Source of the DNA: Trichobilharzia regenti
Taxonomy: Eukaryota > Platyhelminthes > Trematoda > Strigeidida > Schistosomatidae
Length of the DNA stretch: 64,000 bases
Direction of reading: 5' to 3'
NCBI GenBank assembly: GCA_944472135.2
Contig: OX235264.1
Location: 87,988,319 to 88,052,318 of the forward strand
Shown here piece by piece: positions 47,611 to 57,535 of the stretch (positions are counted from its first letter, which is position 1; the number at the start of each line of letters is the position of its first letter). The notes beneath the pieces were generated by a model. It was not told the origin of the DNA and did no database searches. It saw only the letters and a program-made list of their open reading frames with translations. A program made the position numbers and the translations under genes.

Positions 47611-49925
47611 ATCATGGTATTTTCAATTTACGCTGTCTGCAAAGTGGAATTATTCCCAAATCACTACTTGTTAAACCTCCTGAATATTCACACAAATCCA
47701 TACTTGCTGCAAATCATACCTCCAAAGTATTTTTACGAGAACGTATACATATATGCAACATCAAACTTGAATCTTATCGAATGAGAATCAAAAATATAGA
47801 TGACTGCTTAACATTACTTGTTACAAATCATATCTATGAATCCTTTCAAAAATTGTTCAATGAACGAGAATCTCATTTTCATAATGTCACTAAAAGAAGA
47901 CATATACAAAAATTCTCGAAACTCGAAGAAAAGAAACAACCAAAGAAAACCTCAACAAATGATATGAGGAATATTAGAGCCATACATAACATGTCAGACA
48001 AGATACTAACCGAAAATGAAATCTCATTACTACAGAAAGGTTTGAATTTCAATATAACTAGAAAGCCATTATCGGTCCAGGAAATAGCACCTATGATTGA
48101 ACCTGCTCTACAACAACTCACCAATGAAGAATCACAATCTGCTCGTCAAAAGATATCACACATATTAATGACACAACGAAACATAACATCTAATCTCACC
48201 AAACAAGAATATGAAGCCTTAAGAAATTTGAAGAAAGACAAAAGCATCGTCATAACGAAAGCCGACAAGGGGAACGTCACTGTGATAATGAACAGAACGG
48301 ATTATGAAAAGAAAGCGATTGAACACCTATCTGAAGGACCATACTTACTCATTGAAGAGAAGAAGAAATCCGCCGAATTCAACAAAATGAAACTAAATAC
48401 AAACAGACTACTTCAAGAAATGAAACCCAAAATTGGAAATTCGCTCTGGTTTACACTAAAACCAAAATCTTATATACCTTCAAGATTCTACGGTCAACCA
48501 AAGATACATAAACCCACAGTTCCACTAAGACCAGTGATAGATTTCACCAACTCACCAACATACAACCTTTCTAAATACTTACTCTCGATACTACAACCAC
48601 TACAAAAGGACACTCAAAATATTGTAAAAAATTCATATGATTTCAAATCCCAAATAGAACACCGAGAAATTGATAAAGAAGACATTATGGTAAGCTATGA
48701 TATTAACTCACTATATACTAGCATCCCTATTACCGAAAGTCTTGACATCATTTCCAGTCTACTAGAATCAGATACAACGCTATCACAAAGATGTCCACTG
48801 GACACCAGTGAAATAATTAAGAGCCTAAAATTCTGTCTGGAAAGTAATTATTTTACATTCAAAGGGAGTTTATATAGACAGACAAATGGTGTTGCTATGG
48901 GTTCACCAGTCTCCCCAATAGTCGCCGATCTTTACATGAATAAATTCGAAAATAATATCTTTTCAAGCATACTCACTCCTAAAATATGGTTAAGATATGT
49001 GGATGATACTTTTGTAGTACTAAAACGAGATCTACACAATTCATTCCTGGAGAAAATAAACTGTGTATCTCCCAAAATCCAGTTCACTTCGGAAGCAGAA
49101 TCAGACATCGGTGAACTTCCATTTCTAGACTGCCTAGTTAAGAGAAAGGAAAACGGACATTTTAGTATATCCATATTCAGGAAGAAAACCCACTCCAACA
49201 AATATTTAGACTTCAAATCATCACACCCCATCAGCGCAAAGATTTCAGTTGTTTCAAGTCTTCTTAGACGAGCACACTCCCTGATAACAGATGAGCAAGA
49301 AAAAGAAGAAGAAATTTCAAACATCACTAAAACTCTCAAGCAAAACAACTACCCAACGAACTTCATCAACAAAATCAACACAGACATTAAGTATGGCCGA
49401 AAATGCATTCCGAAAACATGGACTTCAACAGTCGTCATTCCATATAGAGCAGAGACGTCAGACGATATCAGAAGAGTACTTAATCAACTCGACATTAGAG
49501 TTTTCTTCAAAACATCGGACACACTTCAAAACAACCTTGTCCATATAAAAGACCAAATCCCGAAAGATTCTCTATCTAATTGTGTCTACAAAATAAAATG
49601 CTCGGAATGTGATGCGATCTACATCGGACAAACATCTCGAGAAATCAAAATCAGAAGAAATGAACACCGTAGAGCTTCTCTTCGACCACCAAGAAATCCA
49701 GTTGAACTGGAAAAACTTCAAAAATCATCAGCCATAGGTCTACATGCTATAGAATCAGGCCACAAAATTGATTTTGACAATATTGAAATAATCCAGAAAA
49801 ACTTCAGAAACCACAAAGAACGTCTAATATCAGAAGCACTTCATATCAAGTGGAATCCAAATTGCCTGAATAGGAATGATGGACTGAAACAGAATCTAAC
49901 CTGGCTACAACACCCTCCCCCATGA
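47388..49925 (+). CDS. PLE reverse transcriptase / GIY-YIG endonuclease, intact frame
   Basis: 845 codons. Residues ~1-74 come from the antisense left arm and are not PLE protein; the real N-terminus starts near residue 75 (LQSGIIPKSLLVKPPEYSHK) and has no early ATG of its own. Landmarks follow: ITKADKGNVTVIMNRTDYEK (~292), RFYGQPKIHKPTVPLRPVI (~366), RT motif A SYDINSLYTSIP (~435), motif B NGVAMGSPVSPIVADLYM (~499), motif C YVDD (~536), ELPFLDCLVKR (~578), and a GIY-YIG domain (~731-790): CVYKIKCSECDAIYIGQTSR and RRNEHRRAS. The C-terminus has AIGLHAIESGHKIDFDN and ERLISEALHIKWNPN. RT catalytic residues are all present. In PLEs the endonuclease nicks DNA and RT copies the element RNA at the site. 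Whether it is expressed is unknown. Confidence 0.92.
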   Translation: MFCLRVSVMFEISSSFSCSSVIRECARLRRLETTEIFALMGCDDLKSKYLLEWVFFLNMDILKCPFSFLLTRQSNHGIFNLRCLQSGIIPKSLLVKPPEYSHKSILAANHTSKVFLRERIHICNIKLESYRMRIKNIDDCLTLLVTNHIYESFQKLFNERESHFHNVTKRRHIQKFSKLEEKKQPKKTSTNDMRNIRAIHNMSDKILTENEISLLQKGLNFNITRKPLSVQEIAPMIEPALQQLTNEESQSARQKISHILMTQRNITSNLTKQEYEALRNLKKDKSIVITKADKGNVTVIMNRTDYEKKAIEHLSEGPYLLIEEKKKSAEFNKMKLNTNRLLQEMKPKIGNSLWFTLKPKSYIPSRFYGQPKIHKPTVPLRPVIDFTNSPTYNLSKYLLSILQPLQKDTQNIVKNSYDFKSQIEHREIDKEDIMVSYDINSLYTSIPITESLDIISSLLESDTTLSQRCPLDTSEIIKSLKFCLESNYFTFKGSLYRQTNGVAMGSPVSPIVADLYMNKFENNIFSSILTPKIWLRYVDDTFVVLKRDLHNSFLEKINCVSPKIQFTSEAESDIGELPFLDCLVKRKENGHFSISIFRKKTHSNKYLDFKSSHPISAKISVVSSLLRRAHSLITDEQEKEEEISNITKTLKQNNYPTNFINKINTDIKYGRKCIPKTWTSTVVIPYRAETSDDIRRVLNQLDIRVFFKTSDTLQNNLVHIKDQIPKDSLSNCVYKIKCSECDAIYIGQTSREIKIRRNEHRRASLRPPRNPVELEKLQKSSAIGLHAIESGHKIDFDNIEIIQKNFRNHKERLISEALHIKWNPNCLNRNDGLKQNLTWLQHPPP

Positions 49926-49989
49926 AGTAGCAAAATCAACGCAAATGTGGTGAGCAAGTTCACTATGTAAACGCACACTACTTTCATAA

Positions 49990-50275
49990 TTCTACACACT
50001 GACAAAATCCAACAATCTACACTTGGTTTTACTATCTTTACCAGTTCGCTAACTTGACAACAAAAAACGACCCAGACTGATGAATGATGATCAAGTATTT
50101 CACAGCCTACACTTAGTTTAGTTACCTTTACCTACTCCCCAACATGACAACCAAAATGACCTCATACTGACGAACGATAATCAAGTATTTCACATTCTAC
50201 ACTTAGTTTGGTTACCTTTACCTATTCTCGAACTTGACAACCAAAAATGACCCCAGAGTAACGAACGATGATCAA
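49990..50275 (-). repeat. Three ~90 bp tandem repeats in PLE 3' UTR (right arm)
   Basis: Reverse complements of the left-arm units: gatgatcaagtatttcaca near 50090, gataatcaagtatttcaca near 50177 and gatgatcaagtta near 50268. Position is downstream of the stop codon at 49925. Confidence 0.85.
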
Positions 50276-50460
50276 GTTAGTAAACTTTATTTTGATATAA
50301 TAACAGATATACTATTACCTTTGATATTTGGTTTGAACGATCTTCATTGTTATTTTGACTTTCAATATGTCCTTTTAAGTTGAACTAAGTCTATATTTTT
50401 CTCACCCCCTAACTCTTTGTTATATATATACTGAGATTTTGTAAATTCCGGTTTAATAAT

Positions 50461-50500
50461 ACTTTGAGAAAGCTATTAGCATTAAATAGCGAAACGTCAG
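50461..50500 (+). ncRNA. Possible decayed hammerhead in family-2 PLE 3' end
   Basis: GCTATT (50472-50477) and AATAGC (50485-50490) form a 6 bp helix around AGCATTA, followed directly by GAAAC (50491-50495) and gtcag, which matches the second half of a hammerhead. The preceding ctttgagaaa only loosely resembles CTGATGA. The mirrored copy in the left arm (46230-46262) has a change in GAAAC. Suggestive only. Confidence 0.3.
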
Positions 50501-50885
50501 TAAAAACAATCTCGTTTTGTTTTTTCATTCGTTGGGTAATGCAAAAAACCTCTATTATAATGAATATCATATACCCAATTCCGAAATTTTTTCAAACCTT
50601 TAAAAGTGAACTTGTTTTGGATGTATATAATCAGTACATTTTTACCTAACTTATTTATCACTATGCATCTAACGCACATTTCATCTTTATTACGTAACTC
50701 CTTTACCATTTTCTGCATACATTTATTTTGTTTTAACTTGAACTGCCTGTGTGAAAACTATATAAGCGCAATTTTCTGAGCACTGTTTACTAATTGTGAA
50801 ATTTTGTTTCAACTGACAACATAAAAAATTTGCAAGTATGTTAAAAGATGTCTGTACTTAAACCTCATAATTTATTTAGGCTGTA

Positions 50886-50937
50886 AGCAGCTGACGAGAA
50901 GCCAACTAAATAAATGATGGTACCACATTATCCTGCT
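50886..50937 (+). ncRNA. PLE family-1 hammerhead-like site, core mutated (locus B)
   Basis: AGCAG, CTGACGAG (allowed variant of CTGANGA), AAGCCAA, then CTAAA in place of CGAAA, hairpin III and CTGCT pairing to AGCAG. Belongs to the antisense insert of locus B; its counterpart at 19168-19219 keeps the core. Confidence 0.5.
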
Positions 50938-50972
50938 AAAACTGTAGTTCTTGCTTTGTTCAAACTTCACCT

Positions 50973-51394
50973 TTAATTAGCCATACTGGGAGAAGTTCTC
51001 GAGCACGAAAACTCAAGTTCCGAGAGCAACTGCCAATATAACTCCCTCCACAAGCTCAGCTGAATTGGTAGATACATTTGGAAGTGGCTAGTCTAGGTGC
51101 TTCATCCTTCAACAGAGGAATCACCGTCGGTCGCGTAAAAAGTAAGACTTGTAGTTCGCCAACATTAAAAGTTCTTTGATCTGATTTTCTTAACTTCTTC
51201 GTAATTATTTCGCTGTGTATATCACCCTTTAATTGCAGTTGTATGTATAAGGGCCTCTTGTTTACGGATAGTGAGTAGTCCTTCTCAACTTTTTTATTCA
51301 TATGTTTCCTGATGGATTTGTTTGGATAGCTATTTTCAATCAAGGTAACATATACAATCCTTTTTTTATCTTCATTTACCTCTTCTGAGTACAT
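50973..51394 (-). pseudogene. PLE family 1 linker and GIY-YIG start (locus B)
   Basis: 112-codon frame: TLIENSYPNKSIRKHMNKK, KRPLYIQLQLKGDIHSEI and EAPRLATSKCIYQF, then TGA at 51056, and in the same frame ACGGSYIG and LLPVWLIKGEV up to the antisense insert. The 95 residues shared with 18762-19049 differ at few positions, and the TGA is the same. Confidence 0.8.
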
Positions 51395-52176
51395 AGCTGT
51401 AACCCTGTGGCTGAAGGTTCTTACTGAATTTCTTTTATACTCGAGAGGAACGAATCTGTGAAAATTTGCATATTCTTTTGTATATGTACTTTTCTTACGC
51501 AGATTTTCTTTATATTACCATCTGGTTTTCTTGTTAGGAGGACATTTAGGAAGGCAATTCTGTTTTGGGATTCCTCTTCGCACATGAATTTCATAGCCAA
51601 ATGTACTTCATTGAACTCAGTCATTATTGTATTCCTATCCGAATCATTATCACAACGAATAAATGTGTCATCCGTATACCGGCATAAAATGAGAATTTTC
51701 TCATAAGTTTGTTCAAAGGTCCATTTTCTAGTTTAGTTAGAAAGAAACCTGCCGAAATGGGATCCAATAGGGAGCCAATCGCCACCCCGTCCACTTGTCT
51801 GTATATTGTGACATCAATTTTGAAATTCTATATTCACAGCACACTTTAATAAAAATTCTTTTAGGATTTCCACCGGGATGCCAATATTTATTGACTGGTT
51901 ATATACTTGTTCACATATGTAGTTAACCGTTTCTACTAGAGTTACATTTGTGAATAAAGGTGTTATGTCCAAAGACATCATAGTTTTATCTTTGATATTA
52001 TTATCTTTGATTCCATCTACGAATTCAAATACATCTTTGACGCCATGTTTCACTATCTGCCCATGCAAAAGTTTGAGAATATTAACTAGACATCTAGCTA
52101 GAGCATGGTAGGGCGAATTTCGCCTATAAAGTATCGGTCTTAACGGTACCCACGGTTAATGTACTTTAGGTAGGCC
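51395..52176 (-). pseudogene. PLE family 1 RT domain (locus B), broken
   Basis: Minus-strand pieces: PLRPILYRRNSPYHALARCL (just downstream of GLPKVH at 52176-52155, followed by a stop), HGQIVKHGVKDVFEFVDGIK, motif A MSLDITPLFTNVTL (~51985), a frame break, motif B/C region near 51780-51660 with YTDD-like remains, and EVHLAMKFMCEEESQNRIAF then LNVLLTRKPDGNI (51624-51421). Inactive. The GLPKVH block is cut by the composite retroposon, with SKRLYGLP continuing at 52591-52615. Confidence 0.75.
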
Positions 52177-52582
52177 TTAGGTCGGCGGTTCGAATCCGCC
52201 TCGCCGGAGCTGGTGGGCTTTGGGTCCCAGTGGTTGAATGGTATACGAGCTTGCCTTGTAACTGGAAGGTCCTGGGTTCGAACCCTGTGGGTGCGTACTA
52301 CTGATATAAGTATAAGACTTGTGCACTCTGGTAGAGCGTAACTCCATTATGTGCGTTGGTGGTACAGCGGTTAGGATGCTCGCCAACCATGCACATGGTC
52401 GGGGTTCGATCCCTGGCCGACGCACTTCCTTACCTCGCTAAGCCAGTAGTAAGACTGGTAAAGAGGGAAGGTTGCACATGAGGCTAGCAACCCCATGCTG
52501 TAAAAATAAACACTGCTACAGAAACTTCAAGCCTCCAGCTTGAAGCCCTATGTTCCACTGGGAACGTAAAGGAAATAAAAAA
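52177..52582 (+). mobile_element. Composite retroposon with three tRNA-like segments, 9 bp TSD
   Basis: Flanked by aggtaggcc at 52168-52176 and 52583-52591. Order inside: (1) a tRNA 3' half, T-stem GGCGG/CCGCC around TTCGAAT with tcgccgga (52183-52207); (2) the head of the hammerhead repeat, box A TGGTTGAATGG and box B GGTTCGAACCC, cut at tactactgat (52218-52312); (3) the RTE-tailed SINE, box A TGGTACAGCGG, box B GGTTCGATCCC, body and tail (52350-52582). One TSD pair encloses all three, so they moved together. Confidence 0.75.
52350..52582 (+). mobile_element. tRNA-headed SINE with RTE tail (3' part of composite)
   Basis: Closest in sequence to the SINE at 4108: gtgcgttggtggtacagcgg, agagggaaggttgcacatg, ggctagcaaccccatg, actgctacagaaac, ccctatgttccactgggaac, then an A-rich end. 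The box A and B promoter elements are intact. Confidence 0.85.
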
Positions 52583-52631
52583 AGGTAGGCCATACAATCT
52601 TTTCGACAATACTGCAGATCTTCTATATTAA

Positions 52632-55485
52632 CGTTATCTGTACTCTTATAAAATTGACTGACTGTTTCCATTACTTTATTATTTAACTGCTCATTACTTA
52701 TTGTATGTACACAAACCACAAATAATTCTGCCAAATGTGAAGTATGGATTTCTGTACTCTCTGTGTTGTTGTTCAGTCTACTGATTTTTTGCCTATTGAT
52801 GACTACAATTACAAACATGTTCTACTTATTGGTATCGCTGTGGAATTAATTAACCTTGGAAAGTTTCTTATAAGCTTTTCGCCTAGAAAAACTGCAGATA
52901 CTAAAGGTGGATTTGATAAAGTAGGTAAGAATTTGAACTGTTTTGTAGATCACTGTGCAAATAATCATCAAGTTTTAGTCTTTGAACGAAACTTACAGAC
53001 TGTGCAAACTCATGTAGAAAACATTCCAAGAAATTATGAAAAATCGCATAGTGAGTGGATTAACTTTTGTGTGACACTTCGTCAGCTGGTTCTCTAAGAT
53101 CAGCCTATTCACAACAGACACATTGACCAGATGAAAGTTAATGAAGTAGATTATTCCAGTGATTATCTTAGCAATTTTACCATTATTCATAGTTTTGTAG
53201 ATAATTTAGAAATAGATTCGAATGATTTCGACGAAACTACTAAACCACAAGCAATCAGAAGATATGAGAGGTTTGCTAATCAACCCAGAGTAGTTTATAA
53301 GCATTCAGGAAGTCATTTGATATGTCCTAGATGTGTTGATTGAATATTCTCACTAATGAACTGTTTGATTGTTCACTACATTTGGTTTATATTTGTTGTA
53401 TGTACACAAAATACAAATAATTCTGATTTCTGTCTTTGCTATGTTGTTCTCTAGTTTGCTGGTATTTTACCATTGTGGGTAATACTTACGCATAAATATT
53501 ACTTTTTCTTATCTCTTTTAGCAAACCAGACAGAACAATGTTTCATGATACATAAGTTGACTCTAAGTTGTACACTTTAAATAGGCTGTACTCCATAGAA
53601 ATAATAAAACGTATAGATGAACATTCAGCAGGCTAAAAGCGGCATTTTGTGCTTAAAACACTGATATGTCCGTCACCTATTAGAAAATATTATTCTCAGA
53701 CTTGAATGCATTCCCCATTGTTATTATGACATGACGATTATGGAGACCTGGAATAATTTCAGCAGAGAAATTGTAACCAACAGCACTAAATCTTTGAGCT
53801 TTCATATTTCAGATGAATACTGAATGACTACTTCGTTTTTGAATGAAAGCAAAATATGTTGTTTAAATTATCCTTTTAAATACTAAAATATACTTAATCA
53901 CTATTTAGTTAGTACACTTTCTCAAGTAAGCTACAGAGATGAAGTGATGACAGTATCTTTTTAATGGTCACAGATTAAATGAATTTCAGTCTTTCACTTA
54001 ATAAAATATATTTAAAGCATGCGATGGAGGCATACGTTATTGCCAATTAATGATTTATTGACTTGATAAAAATTCTTCGACTTCTAAACTGACTCTATGG
54101 TGATGAGATAAAGACAAGATTTGATTCAGTAGAAACTAAATCATTGGCCCACCTGTTATCCACCTTATTATGTGAAAATGTTAGCCCATTGATCATAAAT
54201 TTAAGTCCTGTATCTACCCAAGTTTTCGTTTCAACCTACATCTTATCCCTTTCTCGAAAACAGTTGTTATTGCCTTCAAATAACTTTTATCAAAAGTTAG
54301 AATGAGAATTTTATGAGATACTGATAACAGCTATCGATTATTGTTGATTTGAATCGCTGCAATTCTTGTTCGGAGGTTGGGGTTAAATCATCCCACCACC
54401 ACCACCACAAATCCCGCACCACCAAAAGTTATAAATTGATTGGACTGAAATCAGTTTTCATCGACCGATTCGACTTCTTTAGTAAAGTTGTCTCACAACC
54501 TAGTGTAAGATGCAGCTTAGAACCACCATGTCTTTTCAATGAGTACGTCCGAATTCAGTTAGCTTAGCACCAGTCACTGATCTATTTATTCCATTTTCCG
54601 AGTTCATTCATCTTTTCATGATTTCACGAATCGTCTAGAACTCCTTTGGTTGATTTTGTAGTCTCTGTCTTCTTTTAAAAGATACAAGTGATTACCACTT
54701 CTTCCGTTGACAGTAGAGTTGTAAGCCATATTAAAAGTATTCTTGATTTCTATTTTAACTTCACCTGTACTACTGTGAGTTGTAGGTAAACATTAAGTCT
54801 TTCTAAGCCACGTGGCTCTGCCATCCTTATGATGTGCACTTCTATCGACACTTCACTTCTCACGGCCATCCAACTTATCATAGTCTTATTATACAAATAA
54901 CAGAATTTCCTAAATACTTTCCTCAATAGATATCGGTTAGAATGTATTATATTACAGCATGCGTTACATATCTAATAAGACTATGATAATTTGTACAGCC
55001 TTGAAAAGTGAAATGGATTAGAATCAAATAAAGATCCTCTTATGGTGAAACCAATTAAGTAACTGGATCAGTCAGAAGAAAGAGTAATCAAAGAAAATGT
55101 GCTTGAATGTTATGACCTAAAATTCAGGTATTCCCGATTTCACTGTACACCTTTTCAATACCCTTATCCATTTTATTTTCCTATCATCATCCCTATCTCC
55201 CCTTCTTGAAGAAGTTAATTCAGGATATTTTTCTTCTTACTTTTATCTTAATTGCTCACTTAAGATTTTGATTTCAACCATAGTATTGTTTTTCAGCTGC
55301 TTGTATCCAGTTACTGCTCTTGAGGTATTTGTAGGTTGGCCACTATCATATGTAGACAGGTAATGCTAAATTATTTTTTTCATCTTTTATTTTATTCTAC
55401 CTTGATTCTACATAGTATTTTGGTACTACTGTGGAATTTTCAGCATGTGATATCGGTAACCTAAATTTAACAGGCCGACCATTGA
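52632..55485. other. No recognisable gene; unassigned frames at 52744-53097 and 53131-53343
   Basis: Two plus-strand frames of 117 and 70 codons lie close together and look more protein-like than their surroundings (IDDYNYKHVLLIGIAVELIN; SEWINFCVTLRQ; KPQAIRRYERFANQPRVVY), but I recognise no family. The second ends HLICPRCVD. They could be exons or decayed element sequence. The remainder is AT-rich with a (CCA)n stretch at 54393-54410. Confidence 0.35.
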
Positions 55486-55489
55486 TCTC

Positions 55490-55568
55490 AGGTGTGCGTC
55501 GACCGACGATTGAACGCCGGGCCGTGTGCAAGGTCGGCGAAAGTCCTAACCGCTGTGCCACCGACGTT
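55490..55568 (-). mobile_element. tRNA-like SINE head, isolated
   Basis: Minus strand: acgtcggtggcacagcggtt, aggactttcgccgacc and gtcggtcgacgcac match the head of the SINE at 4108. Box B is eroded (gttcaatcgtc) and no body or RTE tail follows. An orphan head fragment. Confidence 0.6.
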
Positions 55569-55569
55569 C

Positions 55570-56180
55570 CTATTTAACTGCTAACAGTAGTTCCGTTGGA
55601 TATGTAAGTGACATTTTTATGCCAAGCTGACGTTCCTCTACTTCTTCTTCTTGGTGAGTTACCAGCTGATTAACTTGTAGTGGTAAATAATTCCCCGAAA
55701 TTATTAACATACTGCACTCTTCATTCCGTACTTGGTGGTGGCGTTCACTGTTTAAGTCGACTGGTTAAGCTGAAACTTAGCGGTCAAGCTCTGTCGTTTT
55801 ACGTTCAGTCGTTTATGTACAGTCCCTAACTAGCTGCCATTCCGATCCTAAAATGTATATCGTATTTCGGACTATCAATTTTTTTATTTGTCCTTTGTCT
55901 AAGCAGAACAAATACTATAGGAGTCGGAGGGAAAGGACTTGAGTTTATATGAATCGTACTTTGTGTAAACGTCAACATATCTTCTCCCCTAAGCTGGTGA
56001 GCCCATAGAAGAATTTCACCCAATCGGGTGAACGCGCTAACAATTTTCTCTCTAATTCCATTTTATAGATGTTCCTATTTTATCTTTAGAATTTTTTAAA
56101 AAGTCCTTTTACTATGCATGGCCAGACACCTAAGGTTATACTTACCTGGCAGGCTAAAATGATTATTCAGCTCTTACTGT
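55570..56180. other. No recognisable gene; U1-like 16-mer at 56138-56153
   Basis: Mostly unassigned. It contains atacttacctggcagg, discussed under findings. Confidence 0.4.
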
Positions 56181-56189
56181 TTTGCACGG

Positions 56190-57535
56190 GCGATACAGGA
56201 ACACGATTTCATTGAGTTGAATCCAACTTCCATGGACATAAAGTCGCTGACGCATGTTCACAGTTTGCTATAGTACTTCGCTTTCTATCAAGAGAATTAA
56301 GCAAGCGCTCTGCCACTCATACGTTTACCGCAGAAATAAGTGAGACGCTTGAAGCAGCCATCATTGATAGAGACGACCTGCAGGATTGGCAACGTCTCGA
56401 CGAACTCCTTCGCAATGCCGAGTTAGTGTGTGATTTGACCTCACAAACGCTTGGGCGAACGCGAGAAGTTATTGGTCAACGAAAATTTGAAGGTGGACTC
56501 TCCAGAGGTTTTTTTCCATCCGAAGTCATCACGGCCAGTGCAGACTGCGTTTTTAACACTTAAGGGTGTCGTCATCGACGACTTAACTGCTTTATCTAAT
56601 AGGATTCTGGAAGCATAGCCGTGGCCGATCAATGAACCTTACTCGATTGGCAGACGATCTTCGAGTAATGACTCTGAAGTGACAGAGTCATGCAGCTCTG
56701 TTAAGCGTATTCTTAGAGGCTCCGAAATTTTCCCCACTGCTGTTGAAATTCACCTCATCCTAGATACTCACGTGGATGCTCGAAATTTAAACAACTTTCG
56801 CTACAATACCTGTGGCTAGGAAGCTAAGCAAAAATCTACGAAATCAGGAAGTATCTGAACATTATAGGGAGCTGCCTCTCTGGCACACTCAGACTAAAGT
56901 TGTAGCTGGTGGAAACAGCCGCCCACTTTATATTCGAGATGCGGTTAATGAAGCCCAGTATCCGATGGGCACAAGTGCCGCAGCCGGAGTTCTTCCTATC
57001 ACACAGGCAGATTGCTAGAAAGAAACTACCTGCAACCAACATGCTGCAAATGGAAAACTTATTAAAACCTTCAAGAGGAAATATATCTATCCAAACGCAA
57101 AACTATTCATTGAATTTTCCTTCCTTCTCAAGTTGCTATACATATGATGTGGATGGCCCACCGAACTATCATGATCTACTGATATACTCCCATCGCCGCC
57201 GACTGATTGGTGATACCAATAAACTGCCTTTTGTGCGATTAACGTATGCAGTTAGAGAGTTGTGACTTGTTAAGAAAACCATAGTCGGACTAACCTTCTT
57301 TTTAGACAAAATTAGTTATGAAGGCTGAAGTGGTAACGATCGTCTAAAACTGACACACGTGGAATACAATTTTATGGAACCTGACCCAGTTACTCCGCCT
57401 ACAGAATGCCCACTAGTAGGCCGAAAGACAACCAGCACCACCACGACAAACAAAGCACCTTACGAGGCACAGTTTGAAATATGTTTCGGACACGCCATGA
57501 GGTCCCCAGATTACTTCCATACTTATATTACAGGA
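56190..57535 (+). pseudogene. Ty3/gypsy gag-protease relic
   Basis: Higher GC than the flanks. In broken plus-strand frames I see a gag capsid-like stretch (DDLQDWQRLDELLRNAELV near 56380, then REVIGQRKFEGGL near 56465 and TLKGVVIDDLTA near 56560), and a protease-like stretch at 56915-57240 (RPLYIRDAVNEAQYPMGTSA then AGVLPIT, where gypsy proteases have a DTGA-type active site; later KLIKTF and YHDLLIYSHRRRLIGDTN). Stops and shifts throughout. RT and LTRs are not found; the LTR element at 57536 begins exactly where recognisable sequence stops, so it may have inserted into this relic. Confidence 0.65.

Larger units (their letters stand above)
46173..50628 (+). mobile_element. Full-length family-2 Penelope-like element with 1.43 kb inverted arms
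   Basis: 4456 bp flanked by the direct repeat aatcagtacatt at 46161-46172 and 50629-50640. The left arm (46174-47610) is the reverse complement of the right arm (49126-50560), almost base for base; the right arm contains the last third of the coding region and the 3' UTR. A 68 bp tail (50561-50628) lies outside the right arm. PLEs are known for inverted or tandem partial copies at their 5' side, and for this GIY-YIG endonuclease. The near identity of the arms and the clean TSD point to a recent insertion. It is the only element here with an uninterrupted enzyme frame. Confidence 0.9.
45445..52630 (-). mobile_element. PLE locus B: family-1 PLE carrying three nested insertions
   Basis: Host is a minus-strand PLE. 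From its RT side: ~52630-52583, then 52176-50973 (RT to GIY-YIG), then 45919-45445 (C-terminus and 3' region). Inserted in it are (1) an antisense PLE 3' fragment, 45929-46172 plus 50641-50963, with aggtgaagt repeats at 45920-45928 and 50964-50972; (2) a family-2 PLE, 46173-50628, within that fragment, with a 12 bp TSD; (3) a composite retroposon, 52177-52582, with a 9 bp TSD. The arrangement host plus insert 1 mirrors locus A at 18640-20185. Confidence 0.8.

Noticed and set aside
48932..49348. Minus-strand 138-codon frame within the PLE
   Set aside because: Antisense of the GIY-YIG-side coding sequence; it matches the first codons of the 47388 frame only because the left arm is an inverted copy.
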